This document shows, one piece after another, positions 17,674 through 26,391 of a stretch of 64,000 nt of DNA. This DNA comes from Rhizobium sp. BK316 (GTDB lineage Bacteria; Pseudomonadota; Alphaproteobacteria; Rhizobiales; Rhizobiaceae): assembly GCF_014193695.1 (NCBI RefSeq), contig NZ_JACHZR010000003.1, positions 310,001-374,000 on the forward strand, given 5' to 3'. A program made the translations under genes and the position numbers. The first letter of the stretch is position 1. The number at the start of each line of letters is the position of its first letter. A model generated the notes under the pieces. The model was not told the origin of the DNA. It ran no database searches and saw only the letters and a list, made by a program, of their open reading frames with translations.

Positions 17674-18111
17674 TCAGGATGTGCTCTTGTTCAGTGCTTC
17701 GCGCAGCGCGACGATCTCTGCCTGCAGCCGTGCAAGCTCATCTCCACTGCGGTTGCTGGCGTCGATGATGCAGCCCGGCACGGTCTCGGCCTTTTCCTTC
17801 AGCCGCTTACCTTCCTCGGTCAGGCGCAGGACGACGACGCGCTCGTCCTCTCTGCTGCGTTCGCGACGGATATAGCCTGCCGTTTCCAGACGTTTCAGGA
17901 GCGGGGTCAGCGTGCTCGATTCCAGGAAGAGCTTTTCGCCGAGGCCGCCGACGGTCTGGCCGTCTTCTTCCCAGAGACAGACCATTGCCAGATATTGCGG
18001 GTAGGTGAGACCGAGCTCGTCGAGCAGCGGCTTATAGACGCGGTTGAACGCGTGGCTTGCCGTATAGACGGCAAAGCAGATGAACGTATCGAGTTTCAGC
18101 TGGTCCGACAT
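17674..18111 (-). CDS. MarR-family regulator, OhrR-like with reactive Cys
   Basis: This 145-residue winged-helix regulator has C12 in FICFAVYTASHAFNR and the motif LGLTYPQYLAMVCLWEEDG. These match the OhrR subgroup, in which that N-terminal Cys senses organic peroxides. The winged helix is at about 50-105 (ESSTLTPLLKRLETAGYIRRE and DERVVVLRLTEEG). The usual OhrR target, an OsmC-type ohr gene, is not next to it; the divergent gene encodes a secreted esterase. ATG 18111 follows GGAG; a TTG at 18123 is rejected. Palindromic sites at 18139-18226 are likely operators. Confidence 0.85.
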   Translation of the reverse strand: MSDQLKLDTFICFAVYTASHAFNRVYKPLLDELGLTYPQYLAMVCLWEEDGQTVGGLGEKLFLESSTLTPLLKRLETAGYIRRERSREDERVVVLRLTEEGKRLKEKAETVPGCIIDASNRSGDELARLQAEIVALREALNKSTS

Positions 18112-18138
18112 CTCAATCTCCAAAACTGGCAGATATTA

Positions 18139-18226
18139 TATCGTGCGATAAATGATCGTATGCGCTTTTAGTGCATGGCAGCTATGCCAAAATATATATC
18201 GCACGATAATAAATCGTGTGCGATAT
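18139..18226. promoter_or_regulatory. Candidate OhrR/MarR operators
   Basis: TATCG-TG-CGATA occurs at 18139-18150. A related pair follows at about 18196-18226: TATCGCACGAT, an AATAA spacer, then ATCGTGTGCGATA. Together they form a larger interrupted palindrome. They sit between the divergent marR-type gene and the esterase gene, as expected for a shared repressor. Confidence 0.6.
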
Positions 18227-18274
18227 AAAAGGCGTGTTCAGGATGAACGCAACAAACCCCAAGAGGACAAGACA

Positions 18275-19288
18275 ATGTCGACGATCAAGACCGCAGTTTC
18301 CGCAGCAGCAATTCTGGCAGCTTCCGCTGTCGGGGCGTTTGCCGATCCGGTGCTGGAACCGACAACGCAGAAATTCATCGATAGCCTGACCGGCTCCAAG
18401 CCGATCTATACCTTCTCGCCGGATGAGGCTCGCGACATTCTCGCCGGCGCCCAGAAGGGTGACGTGAAAAAGCTTGCCGCCCAGGAAGAAGACAAGGTCA
18501 TCAAGGTCGGGCCGACCGGCAGCGTCAAGCTGCGCATCGTTCGCCCCGAGGGTGCCAAGGGCACGCTGCCTGTCGTCATGTATTTCCATGGCGGCGGCTG
18601 GGTACTGGGTGATGCTGACACACATGACCGGCTCGTGCGCGAAATCGCCAACGGCGCCAAGGCTGCTGTCGTCTTCGTCGATTACGATCGGTCGCCGGAA
18701 GCGCGTTACCCGATTGCTATCGAACAGGCTTATGCCGCGACGAAATACGTCTCCGATCACGCCAAGGAATTCCATGTCGATGCCAGCCGCCTTGCCGTTG
18801 CTGGCGATAGTGTCGGCGGTAACATGGCAGCCGTCGTGACGCTGCTTGCCAAGGAACGCGGCGGTCCAGATATCGACCAGCAGGTGCTGTTCTACCCCGT
18901 GACCGATGCCAATTTCGACACTGGCTCCTACAATCAGTTCGCCAATGGCCCGTGGCTGACCAAGGAAGCCATGAAATGGTTCTGGAACGCCTATCTGCCT
19001 GACGAGGCCAAGCGCAAAGAGCCGACCGCTTCGCCATTGCAGGCCTCGCTCGAGCAGCTTAATGGCCTGCCGCCGGCACTGATCATCACCGATGAAAACG
19101 ACGTGCTGCGCGACGAGGGCGAAGCCTATGGCCGCAAGCTTACCCAGGCGGGTGTGAAGGTGACTTCGATCCGCTTCAACGGCACGATTCACGATTTCGT
19201 CCTTCTGAACGCGATTGCCGAAACGCCTGCTGTGCGCGGCGCGATCTCGGTGGCCAACGACACGCTACGGGCCGCCCTTCACAAGTAA
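18275..19288 (+). CDS. Secreted alpha/beta hydrolase (HSL-type esterase)
   Basis: This 337-residue protein has a signal peptide (MSTIKTAVSAAAILAASAVGAFA). The hormone-sensitive-lipase-type oxyanion motif HGGG is at 105-108 and the nucleophile motif GDSVGG has Ser179. An acidic residue in TDENDVLRDEGEAY and a His in GTIHDFVLL complete the triad. It should hydrolyse esters in the periplasm; the substrate is unknown. The ATG at 18275 follows AGAGGA; longer upstream frames run through the operator region and are not used. Control by the divergent OhrR-like regulator is likely. It ends 3 bases before the stop of the convergent glycosyltransferase. Confidence 0.85.
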   Translation: MSTIKTAVSAAAILAASAVGAFADPVLEPTTQKFIDSLTGSKPIYTFSPDEARDILAGAQKGDVKKLAAQEEDKVIKVGPTGSVKLRIVRPEGAKGTLPVVMYFHGGGWVLGDADTHDRLVREIANGAKAAVVFVDYDRSPEARYPIAIEQAYAATKYVSDHAKEFHVDASRLAVAGDSVGGNMAAVVTLLAKERGGPDIDQQVLFYPVTDANFDTGSYNQFANGPWLTKEAMKWFWNAYLPDEAKRKEPTASPLQASLEQLNGLPPALIITDENDVLRDEGEAYGRKLTQAGVKVTSIRFNGTIHDFVLLNAIAETPAVRGAISVANDTLRAALHK

Positions 19289-19291
19289 GCC

Positions 19292-20473
19292 TCAATCCGT
19301 GGGCGGAAGAGGCCCGGCAGGTTCGCCGGGCTTTCTTCTTGGAAGGGATTTGGTGGCATACTGCCACGCTTTCTTCCATTTCGGCGTGATGACGCCGTTG
19401 GCGGCGCGGATATTGTTGATGAACTGCAGCGTCGCCGCTTCCCAGGAATATTGCATGGCAAGCTCGCGCGCCTTCTCCCGCGAGGCGGAAAGCGCAGCAA
19501 GGCAGGCCACCTGCAGATCGTCGTCCAGCGCGCCGACCAGGCTTTCCTCGCCGATGATATCCAGCGGGCCGGTGACGGGATAGGCAGCGACAGGGACGCC
19601 CGACGCAAGCGCTTCCAGAATGGTGTTGCCGAACGTGTCCGTCAGCGACGGGAAGACGAAGACATCGGCCTGCGCATAGGCCTTTGCCAGATCCTCACCG
19701 AGCTTGATGCCGGTGAAGTGCACGTCCGGATAGCGCTCTTCCAGGTCCGCGCGCGCCGGGCCGTCGCCGACCACCACCTTCGAGCCGGGCAGGTCGAGAT
19801 CGAGGAAAGCCGGCAGGTTCTTTTCCAGCGCCACGCGGCCGACAGTCATAAAAATCGGGCGGGGAAGGCCGAAGGGTTTCTCCTCCAGAGGCATCGGGTG
19901 GAATTGCGTCGCATCGATGCCACGGCTCCACGGCATGAGGTTCTTCATGCCCTTTGCAGAGAGCTCCCGGGCGAGGCTAGGCGTTGCGACCATGCAGCCT
20001 GCGCCGCCGTTGTGGAACCACCGTATGAAGGCGTAGAGCCAGCTCTGGGGGATCGGCAGGCGGGCCGAAACATATTCGGGGAAACGGGTGTGGTAGCTGG
20101 TGGAGAAAGGCATGTGCTTACGAAGGCACCAGCGGCGCGCCGTCAGCCCCAGCGGGCCTTCCGTCGCGATGTGGACGTAGGAAGGATTGTGCTTCTCAAT
20201 CTCGCGGGCAACGCGCCTGTACCAGGCGATCGACAGGCGGATCTCGGGATAGGTGGGGCAGGGAATGCTGGCGAAGCGCTCCGGTGTCACCATCGAGACT
20301 TCGACGCCCATCTTGGCGAGTTCCCGATTGGTGTTCTCGATTGAGCGCACGACACCATTAACCTGCGGATGCCAAGCGTCCGTCACGATCACCAGCCGCT
20401 CGGGCACGGTTCCAGCGGCCGCGGCACGAGCCCAGCTTTCGCCGCTATAAGAATTTGACGGACGTTGCAGCAT
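19292..20473 (-). CDS. GT4-family glycosyltransferase
   Basis: This 393-residue glycosyltransferase has an N-terminal acceptor domain (LVIVTDAWHPQVNGVVRSIE) and a C-terminal GT-B donor domain with TVGRVALEKNLPAFL and the EX7E-type segment DTFGNTILEALASGVPVAAY. It resembles bacterial alpha-mannosyl or diacylglycerol glycosyltransferases of family GT4. One possibility is a rhizobial lipid glycosyltransferase of the Agrobacterium Agt type, made under phosphate limitation; that is recollection, not shown. The ATG at 20473 follows GGA-rich sequence, while the upstream in-frame codon at 20509 is a TTG. Confidence 0.82.
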   Translation of the reverse strand: MLQRPSNSYSGESWARAAAAGTVPERLVIVTDAWHPQVNGVVRSIENTNRELAKMGVEVSMVTPERFASIPCPTYPEIRLSIAWYRRVAREIEKHNPSYVHIATEGPLGLTARRWCLRKHMPFSTSYHTRFPEYVSARLPIPQSWLYAFIRWFHNGGAGCMVATPSLARELSAKGMKNLMPWSRGIDATQFHPMPLEEKPFGLPRPIFMTVGRVALEKNLPAFLDLDLPGSKVVVGDGPARADLEERYPDVHFTGIKLGEDLAKAYAQADVFVFPSLTDTFGNTILEALASGVPVAAYPVTGPLDIIGEESLVGALDDDLQVACLAALSASREKARELAMQYSWEAATLQFINNIRAANGVITPKWKKAWQYATKSLPRRKPGEPAGPLPPTD

Positions 20474-20674
20474 GCTTCCATTTCCACCCGCGTCGCATGA
20501 TTCTGGCAACGCACAACCCCTGGGCGGGGTTCCGGAATGGCGACTCCCGCTCTCTTATTTTGGCGGAAGTGCATGATGGGAATATTACAGCCCTGTATGA
20601 GTATTTACAGGCGCTTGCGGCCATAGTGGCGAGCAATTGTGTCGGCAGCCAGGGCCGGTATCTTTGAAAAGGAA

Positions 20675-20700
20675 CGGCGCCGGCGGGGAGGCCGACGCCG
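20675..20700 (-). terminator. Terminator of glnII
   Basis: On the minus strand CGGCGTCGGC, a CTCCCC loop and GCCGGCGCCG form a strong hairpin just after the glnII stop, followed by TTCCTTTTC. Confidence 0.65.
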
Positions 20701-20709
20701 CGGTAAAAC

Positions 20710-21750
20710 TTAGGCTGCGGCCGAAGCAGAGCCGGAGGTCGGAACTTCCGAGATCGTCTTCAGAACCTGCGATGCGATCTGGTAGGGGTCGCCCTGGGAG
20801 TTCGGGCGGCGATCTTCCAGATAACCGCGGTAGTCGTTCTTGATGAACGAGTGCGGAACGCGGATCGAAGCGCCACGGTCAGCAACGCCGTAGGAGAACT
20901 TGTTCCACGGAGCCGTCTCGTGCTTGCCGGTCAGGCGCTTGTCGTTGTCAGGACCGTAGACATTGATGTGGTCCATCAGGTTCTTTTCGAACTGAGCCAT
21001 CAGTGCTTCGAAATAGGCCTTGCCGCCAACTTCGCGCATGTACTTGGTCGAGAAGTTGCAATGCATGCCCGAGCCGTTCCAGTCGGTGTCGCCGAGCGGC
21101 TTGCAATGATACTCGATGTCGATGCCATACTTCTCGGTCAGGCGCTGCAGCAGGTAGCGAGCCATCCAGATCTGGTCGGCGGCCTTCTTGGAGCCCTTGC
21201 CGAAAATCTGGAATTCCCACTGGCCCTTGGCCACTTCGGCATTGATGCCTTCGTGGTTGATGCCGGCGGCGAGGCAGAGATCGAGATGTTCTTCGACGAT
21301 TTCGCGGGCAACCGAGCCGACATTCGAATAGCCGACGCCGGTGTAGTACGGACCCTGCGGAGCCGGGTAGCCGGACTCGGGGAAGCCGAGCGGACGGCCG
21401 TTTTCGAAGAAGAAATATTCCTGTTCGAAGCCAAACCAGGCGTCTTCGTCATCGAGAATGGTTGCGCGAGCGTTGCTTGCATGCGGCGTGACGCCATCCG
21501 GCATCATGACTTCGCACATGACGAGCACGCCGTTGGTGCGGGCCGGATCGGGATAGACGGCAACCGGCTTCAGCACGCAATCCGAGCTGCGGCCTTCGGC
21601 CTGCATCGTCGACGAACCGTCGAAGCCCCAGAGCGGGAGCTGTTCGAGCGTCGGGAAATTATCGAATTCCTTGATCTGCGTCTTGCCACGCAGGTTCGGT
21701 ACCGGGGTGTACCCATCGAGCCAAATATACTCGAGCTTATACTTTGTCAT
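20710..21750 (-). CDS. glnII: Glutamine synthetase II
   Basis: This eukaryotic-type glutamine synthetase makes glutamine from glutamate, ammonia and ATP in the cytoplasm. At 346 residues it has the length of GSII, which is much shorter than GlnA. Signatures include IWLDGYTPVPNLRGKT near the N-terminus, LPLWGFDGSSTMQAEG, the glutamate-binding region KPLGDTDWNGSGMHCNFSTK and CEVMMPDG. There is no GlnA-type adenylylation site. The ATG at 21750 follows AGAGAG; the frame upstream is not needed. A sigma-54 promoter at 21836-21851 fits NtrC-dependent expression under nitrogen limitation. Confidence 0.95.
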   Translation of the reverse strand: MTKYKLEYIWLDGYTPVPNLRGKTQIKEFDNFPTLEQLPLWGFDGSSTMQAEGRSSDCVLKPVAVYPDPARTNGVLVMCEVMMPDGVTPHASNARATILDDEDAWFGFEQEYFFFENGRPLGFPESGYPAPQGPYYTGVGYSNVGSVAREIVEEHLDLCLAAGINHEGINAEVAKGQWEFQIFGKGSKKAADQIWMARYLLQRLTEKYGIDIEYHCKPLGDTDWNGSGMHCNFSTKYMREVGGKAYFEALMAQFEKNLMDHINVYGPDNDKRLTGKHETAPWNKFSYGVADRGASIRVPHSFIKNDYRGYLEDRRPNSQGDPYQIASQVLKTISEVPTSGSASAAA

Positions 21751-21835
21751 CGCGACTCTCTCTGCTGCGAACTTGAGCAAATCCTGAGGCAGTAGACGCA
21801 AGGGTGCGCTCTTCCGCCAGGGATGTCTCTTGTGA

Positions 21836-21851
21836 AGCACGTAGCGTGCCA
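21836..21851 (-). promoter_or_regulatory. Sigma-54 promoter of glnII
   Basis: On the minus strand TGGCACGCTACGTGCT gives GG and GC exactly 10 bases apart, close to the TGGCACG-N4-TTGCW consensus. It lies about 85-100 bases before the glnII ATG. I could not identify a convincing NtrC site further upstream. Confidence 0.75.
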
Positions 21852-22177
21852 GATCGTCTTTCAGACATAAAAAATTTACGAATCACCATGCCGAAGCAGT
21901 TTTCAGCCTGGGGGCGGCAGAGGGAAGGGCAATGCCGGTTGGCCCCGTTCCGCTTTGAAGCGGCCATTTTCGGGGTTGGAACCAGATCAAAATTCCGGCG
22001 TTTAGGCCAATGGATGAAGTTTTAAACAAATAAGCGCAAGCTTAATCAGGAAATGCTGCATCGATCGGCTACAATTATGACTTTGCCTATATTTTATGCT
22101 ATTTGCATAAACTATGTGCATTGTGCTATTGTTTCGACCGTGAATGTTGATAGGCCGAGCTGAAGAAAGGCTATCTC

Positions 22178-22369
22178 ATGGCAATCGGTTTCCATCGCGA
22201 ATCCGCAACGATCTACCAGTTCCCAATTAAGGCTGCTCAAGGCGCGAACCGCTTCGAGCGCCTGCGCATGATGGAGCGGGAGGCGGCTGGCGTGTGCGAC
22301 GCCGCGCTCGATAGCTGCTGGTATCACGACGAAGCCGTGCGCACGGACGACAAGAAAACCAATTCCTGA
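22178..22369 (+). CDS. Small DUF2735-type protein
   Basis: This 63-residue protein begins MAIGFHRESATIYQFPIKA and contains DSCWYHDEAV near the C-terminus. From memory, these match DUF2735, a small family of unknown function from Rhizobiales often beside glnII. It has no transmembrane segment or signal peptide. The ATG at 22178 follows AAAGG. It is divergent from glnII across about 430 bases. That upstream region includes TGCATA and TATGTGCA half-sites (around 22095-22125) that could bind a nitrogen regulator, though no clear sigma-54 promoter is seen on this strand. Confidence 0.65.
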   Translation: MAIGFHRESATIYQFPIKAAQGANRFERLRMMEREAAGVCDAALDSCWYHDEAVRTDDKKTNS

Positions 22370-22460
22370 TCTGGCGATCAGGCGTGAATGACCGCTGAGG
22401 CGGGGGCGGGCCTGCGCGTGACCGCCCGACAAGCGACATGCGCAGGCTTCAATCCTGATA

Positions 22461-23372
22461 TCAGAGGCCGAGCTTTTCCTTCGGCACGAGTGCGCCATGT
22501 TCGCTGACGACGCGGGCGGCGATTTTAGCTCCGAAGCGGGCGGCTGCCGGGGCATCCCGGTTTTCCAGATAATGAGCCAGAAATGCGCCGTTGAAACTGT
22601 CTCCGGCGCTGGTGGTATCGACGACTTTTTTTACCTTTTCCGCTGGCACATGCATCTGCTCATTGGCGAAGCTCAGCGTTGCGCCTTCCGCGCCGTTCTT
22701 GACGACGACATGCGAGGCACCGAGCCCGCGATAGCGCTCAATGGTGGCTTCGATGGAGGCATCGCCAAAATGGGCGACCTCGTCATCGAAGCTCGGCATG
22801 ACGAGCGAGGAGGCACGGCCGCCTTCGCTGATCGTCGTGTGCATGATGTCGTAGCTCGACCAGAGGCGAGGGCGGATATTCGGGTCGAAGACGACAAACT
22901 TGCCGACCGCTTTGGCACGGCGGATTTCCGCAAGCAGCGTCTCGGCGTCGTCATGGGAGAGGATGGCGAGCGTGATGCCGGAGAAATAGACGACATCGGC
23001 ACTCTCCACCGCCTCTCGCAGCCGGTCCGGGTCGGCGGCGAGGCTGCGGGCGGCCGAACTGTCGCGCCAGTAGCTGAAGGAGCGTTCGCCGTTCCTCAGA
23101 TTGATCATGTAGAGGCCGGGCGTCTTACCCTTGATGCGGCAGATGAGATCCGTGCCAATGCCGGCCTTGCCCATGAAGGCGACCATTTCGTCGGACATCG
23201 GATCATCGCCGAGCGCGGTGAAATAATCGACCGACCAGGCGGGCGGCAGGCAGGCGCGGGCGTACCATGCGGTGTTGAAAGTATCGCCGGCAAAGCCTTT
23301 CCGAAGCAGGCCTTCACCTGCCTGCGAGAGCTCCACCATGCATTCGCCGATCGACAGAAACCGTCCGCTCAA
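22461..23372 (-). CDS. PfkB-family sugar kinase, probably 2-keto-3-deoxygluconate kinase
   Basis: This 303-residue ribokinase-like enzyme has FLSIGECMVELSQAGEG at the N-terminus, the segment GFAGDTFNTAWYARA, and the PfkB signature DTTSAGDSFNGAFLA (about 251-265) with the catalytic Asp in AGDSF. The set resembles KdgK, which phosphorylates 2-keto-3-deoxygluconate. I start at a TTG at 23372 because GGGAGGA lies 5-10 bases upstream and translation then begins with the conserved GRFLSIGE; a longer frame upstream lacks support. It lies 114 bases downstream of oppF and could be read from the opp transcript. Confidence 0.8.
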   Translation of the reverse strand: MSGRFLSIGECMVELSQAGEGLLRKGFAGDTFNTAWYARACLPPAWSVDYFTALGDDPMSDEMVAFMGKAGIGTDLICRIKGKTPGLYMINLRNGERSFSYWRDSSAARSLAADPDRLREAVESADVVYFSGITLAILSHDDAETLLAEIRRAKAVGKFVVFDPNIRPRLWSSYDIMHTTISEGGRASSLVMPSFDDEVAHFGDASIEATIERYRGLGASHVVVKNGAEGATLSFANEQMHVPAEKVKKVVDTTSAGDSFNGAFLAHYLENRDAPAAARFGAKIAARVVSEHGALVPKEKLGL

Positions 23373-23486
23373 GCTTTCCTCCCGGATTTTTTCTGCTCTT
23401 GCGGATACGCGAAGAGGCGGGAGGAGACAAGTCAAGGAGAGTTGAAAGTCCATCGCCCCGACTGCGGAGCGATGGAGAATGTGATG

Positions 23487-24473
23487 TCAGGGCCTGTCCA
23501 TATGGTAGCAGGCCGCCGTCTGGCCGGGGCGAACCAGTTCCGTCGGCGGCATTTCGGTGCGACAGACATCCGTTGCCTTCCAGCAGCGCGGCGAGAAGAC
23601 GCAGCCCTGTGGCGGGTTCAGCGGCGAAGGTGGATCGCCCTGCAGGCGGATGCGGCTGCGCAGACGCGCGAGCTTTGGATCCGGGATCGGCGCCGCCGAG
23701 AAGAGCGCCTGCGTATAGGGATGAGCCGGATGTTCGAAGACCGTGGCGCAATCGCCGGCTTCGACCACCTTGCCGAGATAGAGCACCAGCACGTCATCCG
23801 AGATCAGGCGCACGACCGAGAGGTCGTGGCTGATGAAGATCAACGTCAAGCCGAACTCCTTGCGCAGCTTGCGAAGCAGCGTGATGACCTGGCCCTGGAT
23901 CGACACGTCGAGCGCCGAGACCGGCTCGTCGCAGATGATAAGCTTCGGCCGCGTGACGACAGCACGGGCAATGCCGATACGTTGCGCCTGACCGCCCGAA
24001 AATTCGTGCGGATAGCGATTGATCATCTCAGGCACGAGACCGACGGCGGACATGATCTCGCGTACGCGTTCGAGGCGCTGGGCCTTCGAAAGCTTCGGCT
24101 CGAAAACGGTGAGTGGTTCGGCGATGATGTCGCCGACGGTCATGCGTGGGTCGAGCGAGGCGATCGGATCCTGGAAGATGATCTGCATGTCGCGGCGTGC
24201 GGCGCGCATTTCTTCATCCGAGAGATCAAGCAGATTGCGGCCCTGCCAGAGGATGCGCCCCTTCTGCGACTTGAGAAGACGCAGGATGGAGCGGCCGAGC
24301 GTCGACTTGCCGCAGCCGGATTCGCCGACGATGCCAAGCGTGCGGCCTTCGGCGAGATCGAAGCTGACATTGTTGACGGCCGTCAGCATCAGCGGCGGCT
24401 TGAAGAAGGATTTCGAGGGGATCTCGAACTGGGTCGTCAGGTTCTCGACCCTCAGAAGCGAGCGCTCAGCCAT
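23487..24473 (-). CDS. oppF: Oligopeptide ABC transporter ATP-binding protein OppF
   Basis: This 328-residue ATPase energises peptide import at the inner membrane. Walker A GESGCGKST (about residues 51-59), the signature FSGGQAQRIGIARA, Walker B LIICDEPVSALD and the switch ISHDLSVV are all intact. The C-terminal oligopeptide-transporter extension has the Cys-containing segment CVFSPRCWKATDVC, as expected for OppF/DppF. It overlaps oppD by 8 bases and is the last gene of the opp operon. Confidence 0.92.
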   Translation of the reverse strand: MAERSLLRVENLTTQFEIPSKSFFKPPLMLTAVNNVSFDLAEGRTLGIVGESGCGKSTLGRSILRLLKSQKGRILWQGRNLLDLSDEEMRAARRDMQIIFQDPIASLDPRMTVGDIIAEPLTVFEPKLSKAQRLERVREIMSAVGLVPEMINRYPHEFSGGQAQRIGIARAVVTRPKLIICDEPVSALDVSIQGQVITLLRKLRKEFGLTLIFISHDLSVVRLISDDVLVLYLGKVVEAGDCATVFEHPAHPYTQALFSAAPIPDPKLARLRSRIRLQGDPPSPLNPPQGCVFSPRCWKATDVCRTEMPPTELVRPGQTAACYHMDRP

Positions 24474-25473
24474 GGATCAGCAACTCCTCGCGGCGGGGGA
24501 AGGGATGGAAGCAGGCGGCGCAATGGCTTGCTCCCTGCTGTTGAAGTTGCGGCGGTCGGTCGATGCAATCATCCTGGACCTGCGGACAGCGGGGCGAGAA
24601 ATTGCAGCCCTTGGGCAGGTGCTGCAGGTTCGGCGGGCGGCCGGGGATGACGACGAGATCGTCGACATCCTGATCCGGGCGCGGGATCGAAGCGTGCAGC
24701 GCTGCTGTATAGGGATGCGCCGGGTTTTCGAAGAGTTCATCGACCGGAGCTTCCTCGACGATGCGGCCGGCATACATGACGGCAACCCTGTCTGCGAGAC
24801 CAGCCACGACGCCGAGGTCGTGGGTGATCATCAGAAGCGCCGTGTTCATTTCCGCCGTCAGATCATTGAAGAGATCGAGGATCTGCGCCTGGATGGTCAC
24901 ATCGAGCGCAGTCGTCGGCTCGTCGGCGATCAGGAGCTTCGGCTTGGTGAGCAACGCCATGGCGATGACGATGCGCTGGCGCATGCCGCCGGAAAGTTCG
25001 TGCGGATAGAGGTTGAAACGACGCGTGGGGTCAGGAATGCCGACACGCTTCAGCATATCGAGGGCCTCGGCAGATGCCGCCCTGGCGGTAAAGCCGCGGT
25101 GGATCTCAAGCTGTTCCGTCAGCTGCCGGGAAATCCTGAGAGACGGATTGAGCGCCGTCATCGGGTCCTGGAAGACCATCGCCATGTCCTTGCCGCGGAC
25201 ACGGTCGAGTTCGCGTGGCTTCAGCGACAGCACGTCCTGGCCTTCCAGCAAGGCCTGGCCGGTCGTTTTGCCGTTCTTGGCGAGCAGTCCCATGATGCCA
25301 AGGAAGGTCTGGCTCTTGCCGGAGCCGGATTCACCGACAATGGCGATGCGTTCGCCGCGGCGAACCGTCAGGTTCATGTTGGAGACCGCCTTCACCTGGC
25401 CCTCGGGGGTCTCGAAGGTGATCGAGTAATCCCTGAGCTCGAGAAGGGTATCTTTTTGTTTTTCTGAGGTCAT
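24466..25473 (-). CDS. oppD: Oligopeptide ABC transporter ATP-binding protein OppD
   Basis: This 335-residue ATPase is the partner of OppF. It shows Walker A GESGSGKSQ (with Gln in place of the last Thr, usual for OppD), the signature LSGGMRQRIVIAMALL, Walker B LLIADEPTTALDVT and the switch ITHDLGVV. The C-terminal Cys-rich extension (CNFSPRCPQVQDDC) is present. It begins one base after the oppC stop, so translation is coupled. Confidence 0.92.
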   Translation of the reverse strand: MTSEKQKDTLLELRDYSITFETPEGQVKAVSNMNLTVRRGERIAIVGESGSGKSQTFLGIMGLLAKNGKTTGQALLEGQDVLSLKPRELDRVRGKDMAMVFQDPMTALNPSLRISRQLTEQLEIHRGFTARAASAEALDMLKRVGIPDPTRRFNLYPHELSGGMRQRIVIAMALLTKPKLLIADEPTTALDVTIQAQILDLFNDLTAEMNTALLMITHDLGVVAGLADRVAVMYAGRIVEEAPVDELFENPAHPYTAALHASIPRPDQDVDDLVVIPGRPPNLQHLPKGCNFSPRCPQVQDDCIDRPPQLQQQGASHCAACFHPFPRREELLIHG

Positions 25474-26391
25474 CTATCGATCCTTCGGGTCGAACGCATC
25501 GCGCAGCCCGTCGCCGATGAACAGCAGGCTGAGGAGTAGAGCCACAAGGAAACTTGCCGGGAAAACCAGCAGCCAGGGCATGCTTTCCATGGCATCGGTG
25601 CCTTCGGCAATCAGGGTGCCGAGCGAAGTCAGCGGCTCTTGAACGCCGAAGCCGAGATAGGAAAGGAAGCTCTCGGTCGCGATGATCTCCGGCACGGTCA
25701 GCGCCGCGAAGATGACGACGGGGCCGATGAGGTTCGGGATGATGTGCTTGGTAATGATCTTGAAAGGCTTCTGACCCGAGGCGCGGGCAGCTTCCACGAA
25801 TTCGCGGTGCTTGAGCGACAGGGTCTGTCCGCGCACGATGCGGGCCATGGTCAGCCATTCGAGCGCGCCGATCGCAGCAAAGAGCAGATAGACGTTGCGG
25901 CCGAAGATCACCATCAGCAGGATGACGAAGAGGATGTAGGGAAGTGCGTACATGATATCGACGAAGCGCATCATGATCGAGTCGAGCCTGCCCCCGATAT
26001 AACCTGAGATCGCACCGTAGAGCACGCCGATGACGACGGAGACGAGGGTCGCCGTCAGCGCTACGGCAAGCGAAACGCGCGTGCCGTATAGCACACGGGC
26101 AAGCAGGTCGCGGCCGTTCGGGTCGGTGCCGAAATAGTGGCCGTTTTCGAAGGAGGGTGGAGCGCGGAAGGCGGCCCAGTCCGGGTCTTCGTAGTTGAAG
26201 GGGATGACGCTTGGGCCAAGGAAGGCGGCCAGAATGAGCAGCACCAGCACACCGATGGAGATGACGGCTGCCTTGTTGCGCGAGAGGCGGCGCAGAGCAT
26301 CCCTGGTCAGCGAGCGGCCCTCCGGAGACAGGCCTTCGGCTTCCAGCAGTTCGGCTGCAAGCAGCTCTCTTTTTGCGGGATTGAGGATCAT
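25474..26391 (-). CDS. oppC: Oligopeptide ABC transporter permease OppC
   Basis: This 305-residue inner-membrane permease has an N-terminal cytoplasmic extension and a hydrophobic helix (about 38-58), followed by the periplasmic FGTDPNGRDLLARVLYGTR segment typical of OppC/DppC. Later helices include the EAA loop EFVEAARASGQKPFKIITKH that contacts the ATPases. It overlaps oppB by 4 bases (ATGA) and is followed directly by oppD. Confidence 0.92.
   Translation of the reverse strand: MILNPAKRELLAAELLEAEGLSPEGRSLTRDALRRLSRNKAAVISIGVLVLLILAAFLGPSVIPFNYEDPDWAAFRAPPSFENGHYFGTDPNGRDLLARVLYGTRVSLAVALTATLVSVVIGVLYGAISGYIGGRLDSIMMRFVDIMYALPYILFVILLMVIFGRNVYLLFAAIGALEWLTMARIVRGQTLSLKHREFVEAARASGQKPFKIITKHIIPNLIGPVVIFAALTVPEIIATESFLSYLGFGVQEPLTSLGTLIAEGTDAMESMPWLLVFPASFLVALLLSLLFIGDGLRDAFDPKDR

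Noticed and set aside
22410..22447. Inverted repeat GCCTGCGC/GCGCAGGC after the small DUF2735-type gene
   Set aside because: The loop is 22 bases and there is no T-tract, so I do not list it as a terminator.
22497..24650. 717-residue open frame on the plus strand opposite the sugar kinase and oppF
   Set aside because: It is the antisense shadow of two well-supported genes, has no family motifs and results from high G+C third positions.
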